Of a DNA stretch of 64,000 nucleotides, positions 44,505-57,280 are shown in pieces. The DNA is taken from the NCBI GenBank assembly GCA_963682175.1, contig OY821784.1, positions 38,607,621-38,671,620 on the forward strand, written 5' to 3'. The notes under the pieces were generated by a model. The model made no database searches. It was not told the origin of the DNA and saw only the letters and a list, made by a program, of their open reading frames with translations. The translations under genes and the position numbers were made by a program. Position 1 is the first letter of the stretch, and the number at the start of each line of letters is the position of its first letter. The stretch is from Triglochin maritima. Taxonomy: Eukaryota > Streptophyta > Magnoliopsida > Alismatales > Juncaginaceae.

Positions 44505-47500
44505 TGACCCACATACTCATATATATCACATGCAATGTCAAACTTTGATGGAAATGTTCTTATCATTTACTTTGAAATTTCAAACGTGCGGTGGTGTGGA
44601 TGCTTATCTGGTCAAACGCTTCTTAAAATCTAGTAATTAGAATGTGTTATTCTTCAAACATAAGTGGTAAAAGCCAAGCTTTTAGAATTTTTGCACCAAT
44701 AATAAGGAATTTTTTTAGGTTGGTTGCATATTTAGTGAGAGGGATTACACTAATTAGTTAACTACATTTTTTTGATGCGTGAAAAAGGAGACATCTCTCC
44801 AATTGTTAAAAAGTAAGACTAAAAGCAATGGTATATTTTCTTCAACGAGCAGTATTATTCATGACAACATCAATTCAACAAGCGTATGTATATGAAAAAA
44901 ACTTCAAGATTACAAATCTTACCCTTACGCGAATCTGGAAATTATACATGTTACAGCACGGGTCGATGGGTCGAAAAAAATGGAAAACATAGATTATTAA
45001 TTAATTTCTCGATTTACAAGAACAAGCATTTAAAACCTACTTGAAATGGGCAAGACCATTATAAACTTGATCAAGCAACATTAGTTGATTTTGTGTTGTT
45101 GGCACGAAGAATATTAGAAAAAACCATAGATAAATAAATATAAGATCCTTTGGGATCTAGAGGAGTTTCCAAAGATGCACAAGTCTAGTTGAAATGGGTG
45201 AAATGATGGTTTAATGTCGTCTTGTGGGTTTGACTCTGATCATTTAAAATAGTATATTATAGTCAAGTAAAGAAATAATGAAGTGGAGAGGAGTATATTA
45301 TAGTCCATTAATTTTTTTTGATTTGGGTCCCATATGTCTTAGGCATGCATGCGCGCATGCAAATTTGTAGGCCCCAAATTTTACCCAAAATATCTTTAGC
45401 AAATCCAACACTCCTCACAAGTCATAAGCATGACATCACCTTTTCTCATATTATTCTGTATCTAATCTATTATACTAATTTGTTGGTCTCAACCGAAAGT
45501 ATTTCCCACACTTATAGTTTCTTCTTACCCAAATTAAAGCACAAAATGTTGTAGACTATTAGCTGGTGATCAATAATTAAGCTGTTTTTCTAGGGATCAT
45601 TTATGACCCAAAATATACACGCACACTGCTGTATCCCCATGCAATATGTTTGAAATATAATTAATTTCGTCTACGTAAAACTTTTAATTAGAATATTTTT
45701 GCAATCTCTCAACATTTTTGGGGTCGTTCATGTAGTTTCTTTTGTTTCCTGGAACCTTCGAATGGAGTGAGGGATTGTCCGTCTACATCTTTTGTATTAT
45801 CTTTTATTATTATTATTATTATCACTTGAGGTGCAATTTTTGTAAAATTTAACAAATGTCACTCGAATATCATTAAGATTTAAGAATAATCTTTCTGTTT
45901 TTTTACTTATTTTTTTTCACGTTACAACGAGTATTACTTTTTATAACGACAGAACGAATATTAATTTTGGAGATGATAATCACCAAATTGATTTGAAAGC
46001 TAGAATTAGATCAGCCATGGTAGCTTGCCTATTTAGGGAAGGGTGGTGGGTAAGCTTTTGTTCCTATGTGGGTGTATGACTAGGAATCAACCTAGGGATT
46101 AACAAAGCCTTTTGTTTTTGAATAAAAAAAGGGAAGCAGCCATTCCTGAGGGTTTGTGTTGGTGTTTGCAATGGATTGGGGAATTATTTGATGGTAAGGA
46201 AGGATGAAACAAAGTCACACCTCATCTGACTTCTAGAGAGGATGAATGAATCATTGTGGGTTGAAGTTAATTAAGTTGGAATTTTTCTTGTCCTAGTCTA
46301 TCTAGGGTACCAAGACTTCTTGTCAATGCTTTTGTTTTAGGTGCAATATTTTGGGAAGAGCAAGTGGAAGAGGAGCTGTTGACCTTAAACAAAGGCAATC
46401 AAATAAGTAGGAAGGAAAGGATGAATATTTATGTTTGTTGAGATTTCATAAAATATACAAAAAGAGAATCATAGGCACCAACTTGATGTAATATTTTAGG
46501 GTGGTTGAAGATTTTGAGAAGCAAAAGCATGGAGAGGGCAAACCACTTCTTTTATTTGATTAAAAATATGAGGGTGTAGTATGATGAGTTTTTTTAAGAT
46601 TACCACTTTGAAAGATAAGGATAAGCATGTACTTACCAAGTCGTTAAGTCAAGCAAAATACTTATTGTGGCTTTCTTTTATTCTTACTTTAACTAAAGGA
46701 GACGTTTTGGTTGGAAAACCTAACAAAACTAGAGATCTACTATGGGCTTATTGTGTCTTTTTGTTGTCTCTCACGGTTAGGTTAAATTTTGTCTTCCATG
46801 TATCCTTCAAAACATTCACTATCTTATAGTCAACAACAGGTAAAGTTTTTCCTCTATCTGAATTCAAAACAATAATAATTAAATTTCCATCTATTAATCA
46901 AGAATAAGACAAAATATTTCAATATTAGCACGCTGAAAAATTAAGGAGAATCTATTTTTCTATAACTTAATACAGAACATAGATTAGATATATCCATCTA
47001 ATTCTTAAGCAAAAACAAAAAAATGTTCTTTAATTATCTAACTTAGAATATATGCACTGCAATGTACATCACGTTGGTTCGGCTATACATCGATCTCCCT
47101 ATAACTTTGTGTTTAATTGTGGTGATCATTGTAGAATATGCCATGCTGATATTCATATGAATATCTTTTCTATTTCTGAAAAGAAAATATTCAATCTCTT
47201 TAATAAAGACATGAAACTTCTTATGATATTAAGCGTATTTAAGTGTAACAAAACGACAAAGTGCGCAATAGGAAAGTTGACTAAGCAATCTTATTAACCT
47301 GAAGAGGATCTAGATTTTTGAGCTATATGTGTCTTTTTTTTGGGTGGGGAGAGCCTCATTTAAATACAATAAAAAATTCTTTTAGTAATGTAAGAATATG
47401 CATTTTTTTTTGGAAAATAAAAGCCCAAATGCGTTATTAGCGTAATAAAAAAACGAATCTAACAATTTTTATTTTATTTTAAGGAAACAAGTTTACTTGT

Positions 47501-48027
47501 GATAATAACAAAAATACATCATTTTAATTGTAGGTTTCTAGAAATGCAATCACCTCAAAATATAACTACTTAAAAGAGATTGTTCTTACCTGAAAACATA
47601 CCAAAATGTATATATATACTACAAGCCATTCAAATTTTGGCTATATAATCAATAGCAACCTTCCCAATAGATATCATAATTATTGGATTTTTACAATATT
47701 TAACGAGAAACAAACCGATATCGTACATGAATTTACGTTGACCATCCATATATCGCTATCCTTTTTTATTTTGGAATTTCGTAGCATTACTTTTTCTAGC
47801 ATAAACCTATGGAGAAATGGACAACTGAGTTCGAACTGCAAAATTTGAAAAGGAGCGTGGGTCTTGGTTTAGTTGTATCCTCGAAGACAAATTAATAAGA
47901 ATCTCAGTGACCAACTAATTAAGAAAGGCAGAGACAATTACCCGACACTTTCTACCTAATAGTTGTTTCGTTATGGGCATATCATAATCACTATCTGTTT
48001 AACAAAAGATAAACTATGGATCAGTTA
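42107..48027. other. Long AT-rich gene desert
   Basis: Almost 6 kb with no gene I can support. Contents: a GC-rich hairpin cluster at 42939-43075, an AAT microsatellite at 44470-44504, a TTA tract near 45796-45821, and a CATGCATGCGCGCATG alternating word at 45345-45360. Frames at 43348-43800 and 46581-46829 have no recognisable motif. Confidence 0.5.
44470..44504. repeat. AAT microsatellite
   Basis: Eleven uninterrupted AAT units. On the minus strand they read as a leucine run in a spurious frame. Confidence 0.95.
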
Positions 48028-50212
48028 TGTAACATTCCGAAACAACGGAAATTTAAAAGTTTAAACAATCAAGAGATTATCAGAATAACTCATCACCGGG
48101 AATGTTACTCATATAAATCGACAGTCGGTGCACCAAAATACAATAGAGTTTGTCAAAAGACGTAATTACAACAATACAATGAAAGATATGTACAAGGAAT
48201 CACGACGACCTCGAAGATTCCGAATAGGATCCTGACCCCAAAATGTGTGTGTCCGCTATCACCACCCGACAGAACCTACTGTGGTCCTGAAACATGAATC
48301 AAACAACAGTGCCTGAGTTTTCCATTAGGAAACCCCGTATGCCAAGCTCGCCTATATGAATGCAACAGTACGGTAAATGAATATATCATACTAGTAGCAT
48401 GTCATATAACATCTGCAATGCATCAAATCCCTCAAAGGGTAAACGAGACCTCAGTCCAACAACCAAGTACCCTTAACAGGGTCTACAAGGACATCAGTCC
48501 AGCAACAACATTTGGTCTCCCTCGGAAACCTACCGTAGGCACATACGGTCTTACGGACAGTACGCGACGCACACCCCACACGGGACTACTCGAGCCAAAG
48601 GGATCAGTGAGGAGCGTCCACACTTCCGCGCAAAATAACCATGTGGTCTACACCACCTCGACAGAGTCGTAGCCCGGTCGGTCAACATCCCAAGATAGGT
48701 GCCCAATCGGGGATCATCACCGGAACAACATCGGTGGCAACGCCGGCACAACATCGGCGGTACAACATACGCCCGACACAACATCGGCGGTACAACATAC
48801 GCCCGACACAACATCGGATGACACAACCACAAGCCGGAACATCGTCGGCACCATCATCGCTGGCAAAACCTCCGCGGCATCGCCGGAACAACCTCGGCGA
48901 TACAACATACGTCCGACACAACATCAGACGGATCCGGACCGTAGTCTGCAGGGTCATAATGCTCCACGAGCCAAGCGTCAACACGTATTGGGATCAGTGA
49001 TCCCTCAGGTATGCTACTCTACAGAGAGTAAGGCAACAACACGTCACACAATGGTCCAATACGGAGGTGGCGCGACCCAAGTGTCCACACTCTTCCACAC
49101 GGCGGTCGCTGGGCAGGCACGAGCACGTACACGCCGTCACCTCCCAGATCACGCTCTAAGCGAGGACACAGGTTTCCGTGGACAACGTTGACACCAACAC
49201 AAGACTAGGAATTCAGTTCTGCACACAAACGGTTGACCGAAAGATCCTAACCGGTCGACCGTCCCCAATAGGTTCGGTCGACCAAAAGTCTACAACTGTC
49301 GAACTATTCTGCGTATCACTTAAGTCCAAACGGTCGAACAACAGTCTAAAATCGGTCGACCGGACACGAGGTCAAGAGCCGAAGTTGGTCAAAATCAACA
49401 AGTCTATTCGGTCGACTGACTCAGGGGTCCCGGTCGACCGAAAACTACCAGAGTCATCCTAATAGTCTATGTTATATAACGGTCAAACAACATAGCAAAA
49501 TCAGTCGAACAACATGCAAGATTATCAAGTATACTTAAGTTCCGGTCGAACCAAAGACAAGGGACAGTCGACCGAAATCCGACAGTAGGCCTCCAACTCA
49601 CCAGCACACAAGCAACCGGTCGACCGCCACAATGACATCGTTTGGCTGGTGTTGGTTAAAGTTGGGAAAAACACTAACCGGTCGACCGCCCGAATGCACC
49701 GGTCGACAGCAACCTTGCGCTAGCCAAGGATTTTACGTCGTTCTCTCGTCGCCGGCGAGGTCTCCGACCTCCCGCGACCAACCACAACTTCCCACCAACG
49801 TGGGGAATAACAAAACCACACTAGTAAGTCAGTATACCTCAAGATGAAGACGGAGCACGCCAGAGTTCGCTCAACGTCGCTTGCCGACCACAACCTCCGC
49901 ACTCACGTGCCTCACGTCCGCTCCTCCTCAACTCCAAGCTCGCCTCCACGCGTCGAAGTCACCTCCACAATCTCTGGTCGTCGGAAGAGAGGAAGAAAGT
50001 GAGAAAAGTTTGGGTGAAGAAGAGAATAAACGATGGAAGAAGAAAGGAACGAGGGAGAGAGAAACGTTGACTTCCTCTTCACCAAAACTCAAGCCATCAA
50101 CACCCAGCCCCTACGCTCATCACCCATCACACAACCCACTATTTACCTCCTCTTCCCATGCTAATCTCCCACTAATCCCAGGATTAGCCTGAGCATGAGT
50201 TAGGATCTGACA
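48028..50212 (-). mobile_element. Solo LTR, 2.2 kb, with 5-bp target duplication AGTTA
   Basis: It begins TGTAACATTCCG and ends GGATCTGACA and is flanked by AGTTA on both sides (48023-48027, 50213-50217). It is the same family as the LTRs at 11463 and 60249, sharing the ends, the CCTGAGTTTTCC..AGGAAACCCCGTATGCC block (about 48311-48343) and the CGGTCGACC clusters (49225-49720). A tandem repeat of ACAACATCGGCGGTACAACA-type units lies at 48750-48930; its counterpart read in reverse is in the 60249 copy (61525-61580). No internal domain or second LTR is present. Confidence 0.85.
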
Positions 50213-50217
50213 AGTTA

Positions 50218-51532
50218 TGAACCACAACACAACTTAAACAAAGACCGGTCATCTTTACGAAGTTATTTTAGATTACATGAAATACAAGAAATGGACGATT
50301 AACATTACTTTCAGATAAATTGATAGTATTATTAGCTACATTATTCAGCTTCTATGGAAAGATGAACTTAGAAATGCTACAAAAACTAAAATACAAATCA
50401 TTCAAATCATTTTCTCAATATTATGCCATGATCGATGGCCTATCATCAAAGGACAACAGAATCCGTCAAAAACAAACCCAAAGGACAAGTATAAAGTATA
50501 ATACGTTCGTGCCATATATGTATACTCATACAGTCATACTACAATAAAAAAGCAAACTTCTTTGTTAAAACTAATATATTTATTTATTGATTAAAAAAGT
50601 CCAGCACAAGAACCTGATGGGACACATGCAATAAAAAAATCCAAAAGATAGCACATCATCATGTCCCTTTGGACTCAAGGCAGCCATACATTTAAAATTT
50701 TAAATTCCAAACACAATTAAACAATTTTTCTTTAGGACGGAGAGGTTTATAGACCTTAGGTATGCAAATTCTAAGAATAACTACAATCGCGATTGTATAT
50801 TACATCAGCGGACGAGTTGCATCTTGAATTTTAATTTATAATAATTTATGAAAATAGTCAAAACCAACTTCATTAAATCCACACTCTCAATAACCTTTTG
50901 TATCCTATATATAATTAAATGGGAGCTCTTTGCATTACCCCAAACCATCTCGAACGTAATTGACTTCATTACTGGTAATAGCAGATGTAAGTTATATTAT
51001 TGAGTTATTTTAGTATTTGAGATAATATCATGATGTTTGCTATACATTTTTAAATTTTGAATGTGCAACACAAATATCGTTACGACATTAGTTGTTATAT
51101 CAATACAAGTATACATTTTAGTTTCTCTATATACTTCTATTGTGTTACTTGCGAATAATCCAATATATGGGATATCTTTACATACTAAGAAGGAGAAGTT
51201 GTTTGTTTGAAAGAAAGAAAGAAAGAAAGAAAGAAAAAGAAGTAAGGGGACCACTTAAATTCGACCTAATCACATATCTCAAATCTTGTTGTCAAATGTC
51301 AAACGTGTAGTTCTAACCTCTCATTCCAAACTCCGTAAACACCAAACGTTTATATATATATATATAAACACCACAAATTCTACAGACAATATATATTATA
51401 TATATATAGCTAGAAAGAGAGGAGAGGATAGGAGAGATCACAACACCACAACAAACACACACACATACATACAACAAACGAACTCCTACCGAATTAACTA
51501 AACCCTACCGCTGAATTAGAAGAACACACAAG
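50218..51532 (+). promoter_or_regulatory. Upstream region of the bHLH gene
   Basis: No other gene recognised. Close to the gene are a GAAA microsatellite (51208-51236), TA tracts (51351-51366 and 51391-51407) that could serve as the TATA element, then a GA-rich leader (GAGAGGAGAGGATAGGAGAG at 51417-51436) before the ATG at 51533. Confidence 0.45.
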
Positions 51533-51966
51533 ATGGCAGAAGAGTATCACAGTAGTATTTGTAGTGGGAGCTGGTGGAACTCCCTCAAGAGCACCGGCGT
51601 CGATGGTCCGGCCCGTTCGTCGATCGCCATCGGTGATAATATCGGGTGGAGTACTGCAGGGACCGGAGTTACGGACGACAACCAAAGATCTTGTGATCAT
51701 GAATCGATTTCGGGCAGTTCGGTTTCTTTCCAATACCAGAACCAAAAGGTGGTCTCGCTTCCGATGGTTACCGGAGGTTTTATGATGGATCCATCTCTTC
51801 CCGTCACCGGCTTTGGCTTATCCTCACCAATGGATTGGCACCAAGCCCTCATGTAAGAGACATATTGTTTGTTTTTTTTCTTTTTTCTTGCGTCTTTAAT
51901 TAATGTTTTCCAATATAGTACTTGTAATTAGTACATGTGATAATATTTTTACTAAACTTCTCTAGC

Positions 51967-52005
<39 letters not shown>

Positions 52006-53764
52006 TCCCCGGCCTTACTATAATTTGTTACAGAAATAGTGGTGGAAGAGGTAATGATCAAACAAGCTTCCATGAATCCTTCTACAACCAAGAATCAAAG
52101 GCTTCCATGGATTCCAACCACATCCATATGGGAACTATTAATGTTGAGAACACAACACCAAATTTGTTCAAAGATATCAACAACTTCCCAGCCTTCATGG
52201 CAGACCAGCAACACCACCTCAGCTCCGGCAACGAGTCAACGGATTCCGTCAGCTTCCCGGAGAATATATCGGTCTCCTACGGAAGCCAGTCTCCCATTTT
52301 CCTTCAAGGATTACCACTTGATCATCAACCTCCACAACAACATGGTTTTGCTAACATTAATAGTTATAATCAAATGGGTTCAAGTGAGATGGTCATGAAT
52401 CTCAATCCGAGCCCGAGTTGGTCGACCAAGATCCCACAATTCTCAAATAACGCACCTTTCTGGAATGCCCCACTTCAAACCCAATTCCTCCCACACAACA
52501 ATTTTGAATCCAAACCTAATGTCACCACTATGCCAACCAAGGTGTGCGACTTTTTTTTTAAATTTTTTGGGGGAAAAATATTTTGCTAGGGTTTTCATGC
52601 ATGCATGTATGTATAACCTTGTTGTGGATTGTTTGGTGGGTGTGTAGACAAGTTCGGAAGGAGTGAGGGAGTCGAGTTCGGTGACCAAAAAAGGCAGTAG
52701 TGAACCGGCATTTAAGAAGCCTAGAGTGGAGACACCATCACCATTGCCAACCTTCAAGGTATTTGAATTAATCCAACAAAAGGTTGATGGGTAGTTAATT
52801 AGTTTGTTGTTTGATTTGATTAATTGGGTGTCTAATACATGTTTGGTTCTTGGGTTTTGGTTATCATATACAGGTTAGGAAAGAAAAACTAAGCGACAGG
52901 GTCACAGCACTCCAACAACTAGTGTCACCTTTTGGAAAGGTGGAGGATTTCTTCATCAATTACTTAATCCATGTCAAAATTAAGAAGTGTTTTGTTTTAT
53001 TATTTAATGTTAACTTATAATATCAAATTCACCAAATATTAGGAAAAATTATACCACGTTAATTCAACGTGTAAGAAATCAATATGGTTAATTTTTTTAG
53101 AAGCCTCGTGTCTAACCGATTCTTCTATTTGAACAAGAAAAATAATGTAACTTGATTATTGTCAAACTGAAAGCATCTAATATGATCATTCAAATAAGTT
53201 ATGTGACATGCTTAATTTCATCGTATATCAAAGTTGGTGGTGCTCTTTATATAAACTGATTTAGTTTTATATGCATGTGTTGGGTTTGTGGTTTGGCAGA
53301 CTGATACTGCTTCAGTGCTTTATGAGGCAATAGAATACATCAAGTTCCTCCATGATCAAGTCAATGTGAGTCGTCTTCAACAACTTTTTTGATCTTCACA
53401 TAATTTAATTTTACCTTTTAATTACTATGATGTTAATTGTAACATGTCTAATTATTAATTTCAGGTTTTAAGCACCCAATACTTGAAAAATGGACATCCC
53501 ATGCAACATCAACAAGTACTAACAATCACCCTTTTCTACAACATAAATACCTTTATTAGTTTAAATTATCAAATAAATTCAATATTAATTTATCTTTTCT
53601 ACCATTTTTAGCAGAACCCTGACAAGTCGAGGGACAGCGAGGGTCCAAAACAAGATCTTAGGAGCAGAGGATTGTGTTTGGTTCCAATATCAAGCACATT
53701 TCCGGTCGCCAATGAGCCGATATCAGACTTCTGGACTCCTTCCTTTGGAGGTTACTATAGGTAG
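51533..53764 (+). CDS. bHLH transcription factor, bHLH112/bHLH123-like
   Basis: Seven exons join in frame to 423 aa: 51533-51852, 52034-52541, 52648-52758, 52874-52939, 53300-53365, 53465-53515 and 53615-53764. The protein starts MAEEYHSSICSGSWWNS, a signature of this subgroup. The bHLH lies at about residues 305-357: a basic-like segment (KKPRVETPSP..FK), helix 1 VRKEKLSDRVTALQQLVSPFGK (exon 4) and helix 2 TDTASVLYEAIEYIKFLHDQV (exon 5). The basic region lacks the His-Glu-Arg residues that read a canonical E-box, which is normal for this non-canonical subgroup. The Arabidopsis relative bHLH112 acts in drought and salt responses and root development. Exon 7 may also start at 53612 (see findings). 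Intron 1 holds a TA microsatellite. The C-terminus is DFWTPSFGGYYR. Confidence 0.93.
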
Positions 53765-54984
53765 AGAGCACCAAATTAGTGGATAACTAAAGACGGAAGA
53801 AGATTTGATAGCTTTACTTATCCACTAATGTTGTGATGTGTCAAGTCAAATATAGTTAGTTAATCATAGACCTAAATTAAGAACCACCTGACCTTGATTT
53901 ACAGTATAATTAATTAGTTAGTACTAGTGTAACAAGAATTCAAAGTAAAGATTGAATGCTGCAAAATATTGTCATGGGTAGTATTTTTTAGGTTGTGGAT
54001 CAATGAATGGGAACGGGTGCTAAATTTGGCTGACATTATGGGTTCTTTAGTGGATTTTGTGAGTTGTCTCACTTTGCAGCTGAATTTAGCAGAAAGGGTA
54101 AAGAGCACTGTTCCCATTTGATTGTATCAGTTTATTTGTGTAGAAAAGGAGAAATCAATAATTACAATGGATGTCTTTTGTTTGGAGTGTCTAACTTTCC
54201 AGTTTTTGTTTTGTTTTGTTTTTTTATCCCCCTTCCTTCTAGTGGACCTCATCTTCTCCCTCACACAACTTTTATCTGATCAATTCACTTTGATGTCAAG
54301 TCATTGGATCACCCAACCTGGAAGTTTACATTTAGAGCATCCCTTACAATGGATGATGGATTCTATAAAATCATGATTAGCTTAGATAGCATATCTTATA
54401 GGATAGAAATTCATAACTCGTATGATTTCCTTCATTCCTATTACCCATAATAAAATAAGGAAAAAAAATCAACCAAACTTGTAAGACACTACACTTAAAA
54501 GATATGTAATTTGCAATAATCACCGTCCTTCGAACGGTGTTGACTATCATCCTCGAGATCTTTTGTTATTGTACTATTAATAATATTCATTTTTCTCCGG
54601 CCATGAAATTATTTATCACTTAAGTGTGGTCAAAGCCAATATATAGTTGCCTTAATTATTATACCTCCTGAATATTGGTCATCATGGCCTACTAAGTCGA
54701 TAGTTTATATGGTGGGTGGATGTGAAAATCTTTGCATTCCTCAATTTACTGAGTTGTATTGCTTGTAGTAAGATGTAACAAAGTAATGTCTGATAAAAAA
54801 TCCTCTGATTATCAACAAGTACTAATCAAAGGTAGTCCATATATAGAAGTAATCATTTGGCCAAACATGTATAAATTAACAAGCATAATAAGATGGAACT
54901 TTGAATGTGCTCGACGAACTCATGGAGAGGTTATATAAACATCGTTGTAGTTTACCTTGAATATGTGATTAAAATATTTGTGGG
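53765..54984. other. 3' flank of the bHLH gene and intergenic DNA
   Basis: Probable 3' UTR to about 53950, then AT-rich DNA without a recognised gene. Confidence 0.5.
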
Positions 54985-55807
54985 ATAAAACAGACATTCG
55001 GTCGACCGACAGAAGTTCAGTCGACCAGACGTGTATTCTGATTTGTCCAGCCAAAGTGTCTGTCATTTTTCGGTCGACCGATAGGAGTTGTTAGTTCGAC
55101 CGGGCACACACGAGGAAGTTGGGCAAAAGTGTATGTCGTTTTTCGGTCGACAAATAGGAGCTCTTCGGTCGATCGGGCACACGAGGAAGCTGGGAAAAAG
55201 TGTATGTCGTTTTTCGGTCGACCGAAACTTAAGTGATTCGGTCGACCGAATATGCACTCGAGCAATCAGGAAAGTGCCCGTTGTTTTTCGGTTGACTGGA
55301 ACTTAGGCTTCGGTTGACCGAGGAAGTCCTAGATTGTGATAAGGCTTGAAGTTCGATCGATCGAAGCACCCGTTCGGTAGACCGTTTGACCCAGTTTCGT
55401 CCACCTTTTGCAGTTTTCTCCACGCGATTTTGTTGCAATTAATACTTGTTTTGACCTACTATATAAATGCAATTTCATCCCTCTTTGTCTTAGAGTTATT
55501 AAGATTAATTTTTATTGTTTAATTTGCATTCTTGAGAGAAAAGAGAGAGAACATCCTTGTGGATTCGGAGGAACAAATTTAACCGGGTATTTTCGCCGGT
55601 TGTTCGTGTGTCATGTAAGTCTCTCTTTGTAATACGTTTTCTCTATAGTAGATTGAGGTTGTGTCGTCCGTGGTATTTCTCGTATTGGGTTTCCATGTTA
55701 AATCTTGCGTGTTTTGTGTTTGTGGATTTGCAATTGTGGTTTCTTTTTCCATTGGATTTGTTATTTTCAATTCCGTTACGTATTTGTGATTGATTTTATT
55801 CCTAACA
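54985..55807 (+). mobile_element. LTR-like segment with GGTCGACCG array (class uncertain)
   Basis: From 54985 to 55385 at least ten GGTCGACCG variants are spaced by about 20-60 bp, many within a repeated unit containing AGTGTATGTCGTTTTTCGGTCGAC. It is followed by CTATATAAATGC (TATA-like, about 55461), a leader with GAGAGAAAAGAGAGAGAAC, and a possible copia-type end TTCCTAACA (55799-55807). This order looks like U3-R-U5 of an LTR on the plus strand. No TG start or target duplication was found. Confidence 0.4.
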
Positions 55808-56604
55808 AACACCTCTTCGATCATTATAGGAAGGAGAGATCAAGTGGTCACACAATTTTAAATTTACCTTTTTTTGCAAACAAGTTGAAAATATAAAAGA
55901 ATGGGAAATAAAAGAAAATGAAGACACGTGAATCCGCGATTAGGTTTGGAGTTTGGTTAATACAAAAATGTAAACCGATACCTCCGCTGCAATGAAAAGC
56001 CAAAGTTAAGGTCGTCGAGATTTTTGGCATGTAAAGACTACAAAACAAGAAGGAAAATAACAACAAGAGAGGTAGAGGATGGAATGCTATCAAAACTAGG
56101 GCATAACAACGAACTTAGGTAGACTCGAACGAACTCCCTTTCACTTTTTTTTTTTTTACAAAGCAAAAGACATGACGGACCTCCAGGAATTCTTTTAAAC
56201 ATAGAGAAAAGTTAGGAGTTGGCTAACTGCCCAACTCAAATACATCATATTGTGTCTTTTTTATTATCTCAAAGACATACCGACTATGGAATAGTGTAAC
56301 ATAACTTCTATGGTTTGGGCTGTGACGATCGAAAACATATAACTTCTATCTATGGAATAGGAGACCAACGGACAATGGCAATCCATCACCACTTTAGAAT
56401 AATGTAAAGGTTAATATATAGTGACTTAACCGCCTAATCCACATGTACATATATATGTTCTAAGTCAGTTTCTCACTGTTTCCGCCCACCGTGAAAGGTC
56501 AAACATCACAATTATGACGACGATGTTCTAATTTGTGGTATTATTTATTTACTCACGTGAAAAAGAAAACTAATAAAAAATATAGTATAACTTCAACAAT
56601 ACGA
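55808..56604. other. Intergenic DNA, no gene recognised
   Basis: No coding motif. Nothing else to report. Confidence 0.5.
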
Positions 56605-56611
56605 CATAGCC

Positions 56612-57273
56612 ACCGCAATTTTTTTATATAATAAAAAAAAACTAAAAATTCGAATTTTAGGAGAAAAAAAATAATTCCCAAAACTACTCGGATCGCGGGT
56701 CACACCCAAAACTACATATTTTTTAAATCATTTTAATTAAGTTTTATTATTATATTTCTTTGCAAAATATGTTTTGTAATTGTTATTATTTTTTAAAAAA
56801 AATTAATTATGTTTTTAATTTTTTTGCTGTATCGACCTCCAAAACTGTTTGTAATGTGTGTACACCCTACGAATTTTCGACAACGTTACCAATTTTTTGT
56901 TTTAATTAGTTTTAGTGTTTGTTTAAAATTCATTTGTAAATAATTTCTTATTTTGGTTAAGAAATTTTATTTTTTTAATGTATAAAATACTCTAACATTT
57001 CAATAAAAAAAATTTAAATTTTTTTAAAAATTTTAAAAAATAATATAAATTAGAAAACATATTTTGAAAAAAAGATTTTAAAAAAGATTACAAATAATTA
57101 TAATAAAAAAGAAAAACAGAAATAAAGAAAATAAAACTAAACACAGAAAACTTTAAAAAAAATTATTTTTAAAAAAATTATTTCCCACGGATCGCGGGTC
57201 ATCCGAGTAGTTTTGGAATTTTTTTTCCTAAAATTCGAATTTTTAGTTTTTTTTATTATAAAAAAAATTACGG
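56612..57273. mobile_element. Non-autonomous TIR element with about 75-bp termini
   Basis: The two ends are near-perfect inverted repeats of roughly 75-80 bp sharing CTAAAAATTCGAATTTTAGG, AAAACTACTCGGAT and a CGCGGGT or ATCCG block. The flanks carry CATAGCC on both sides (56605-56611, 57274-57280), a 7-8 bp duplication fitting hAT or a similar group. The 500-bp centre is extremely A/T-rich and non-coding. Confidence 0.75.
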
Positions 57274-57280
57274 CATAGCC

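Noticed and set aside
44204..44566. 120-residue minus-strand frame with a leucine run
   Set aside because: The leucines come from the AAT microsatellite and no other motif supports coding.
54538..55807. Full LTR from TGTTGACTATC to TTCCTAACA
   Set aside because: The flanking 5-bp words (AACGG and AACAC) do not match, so the left border is not supported.
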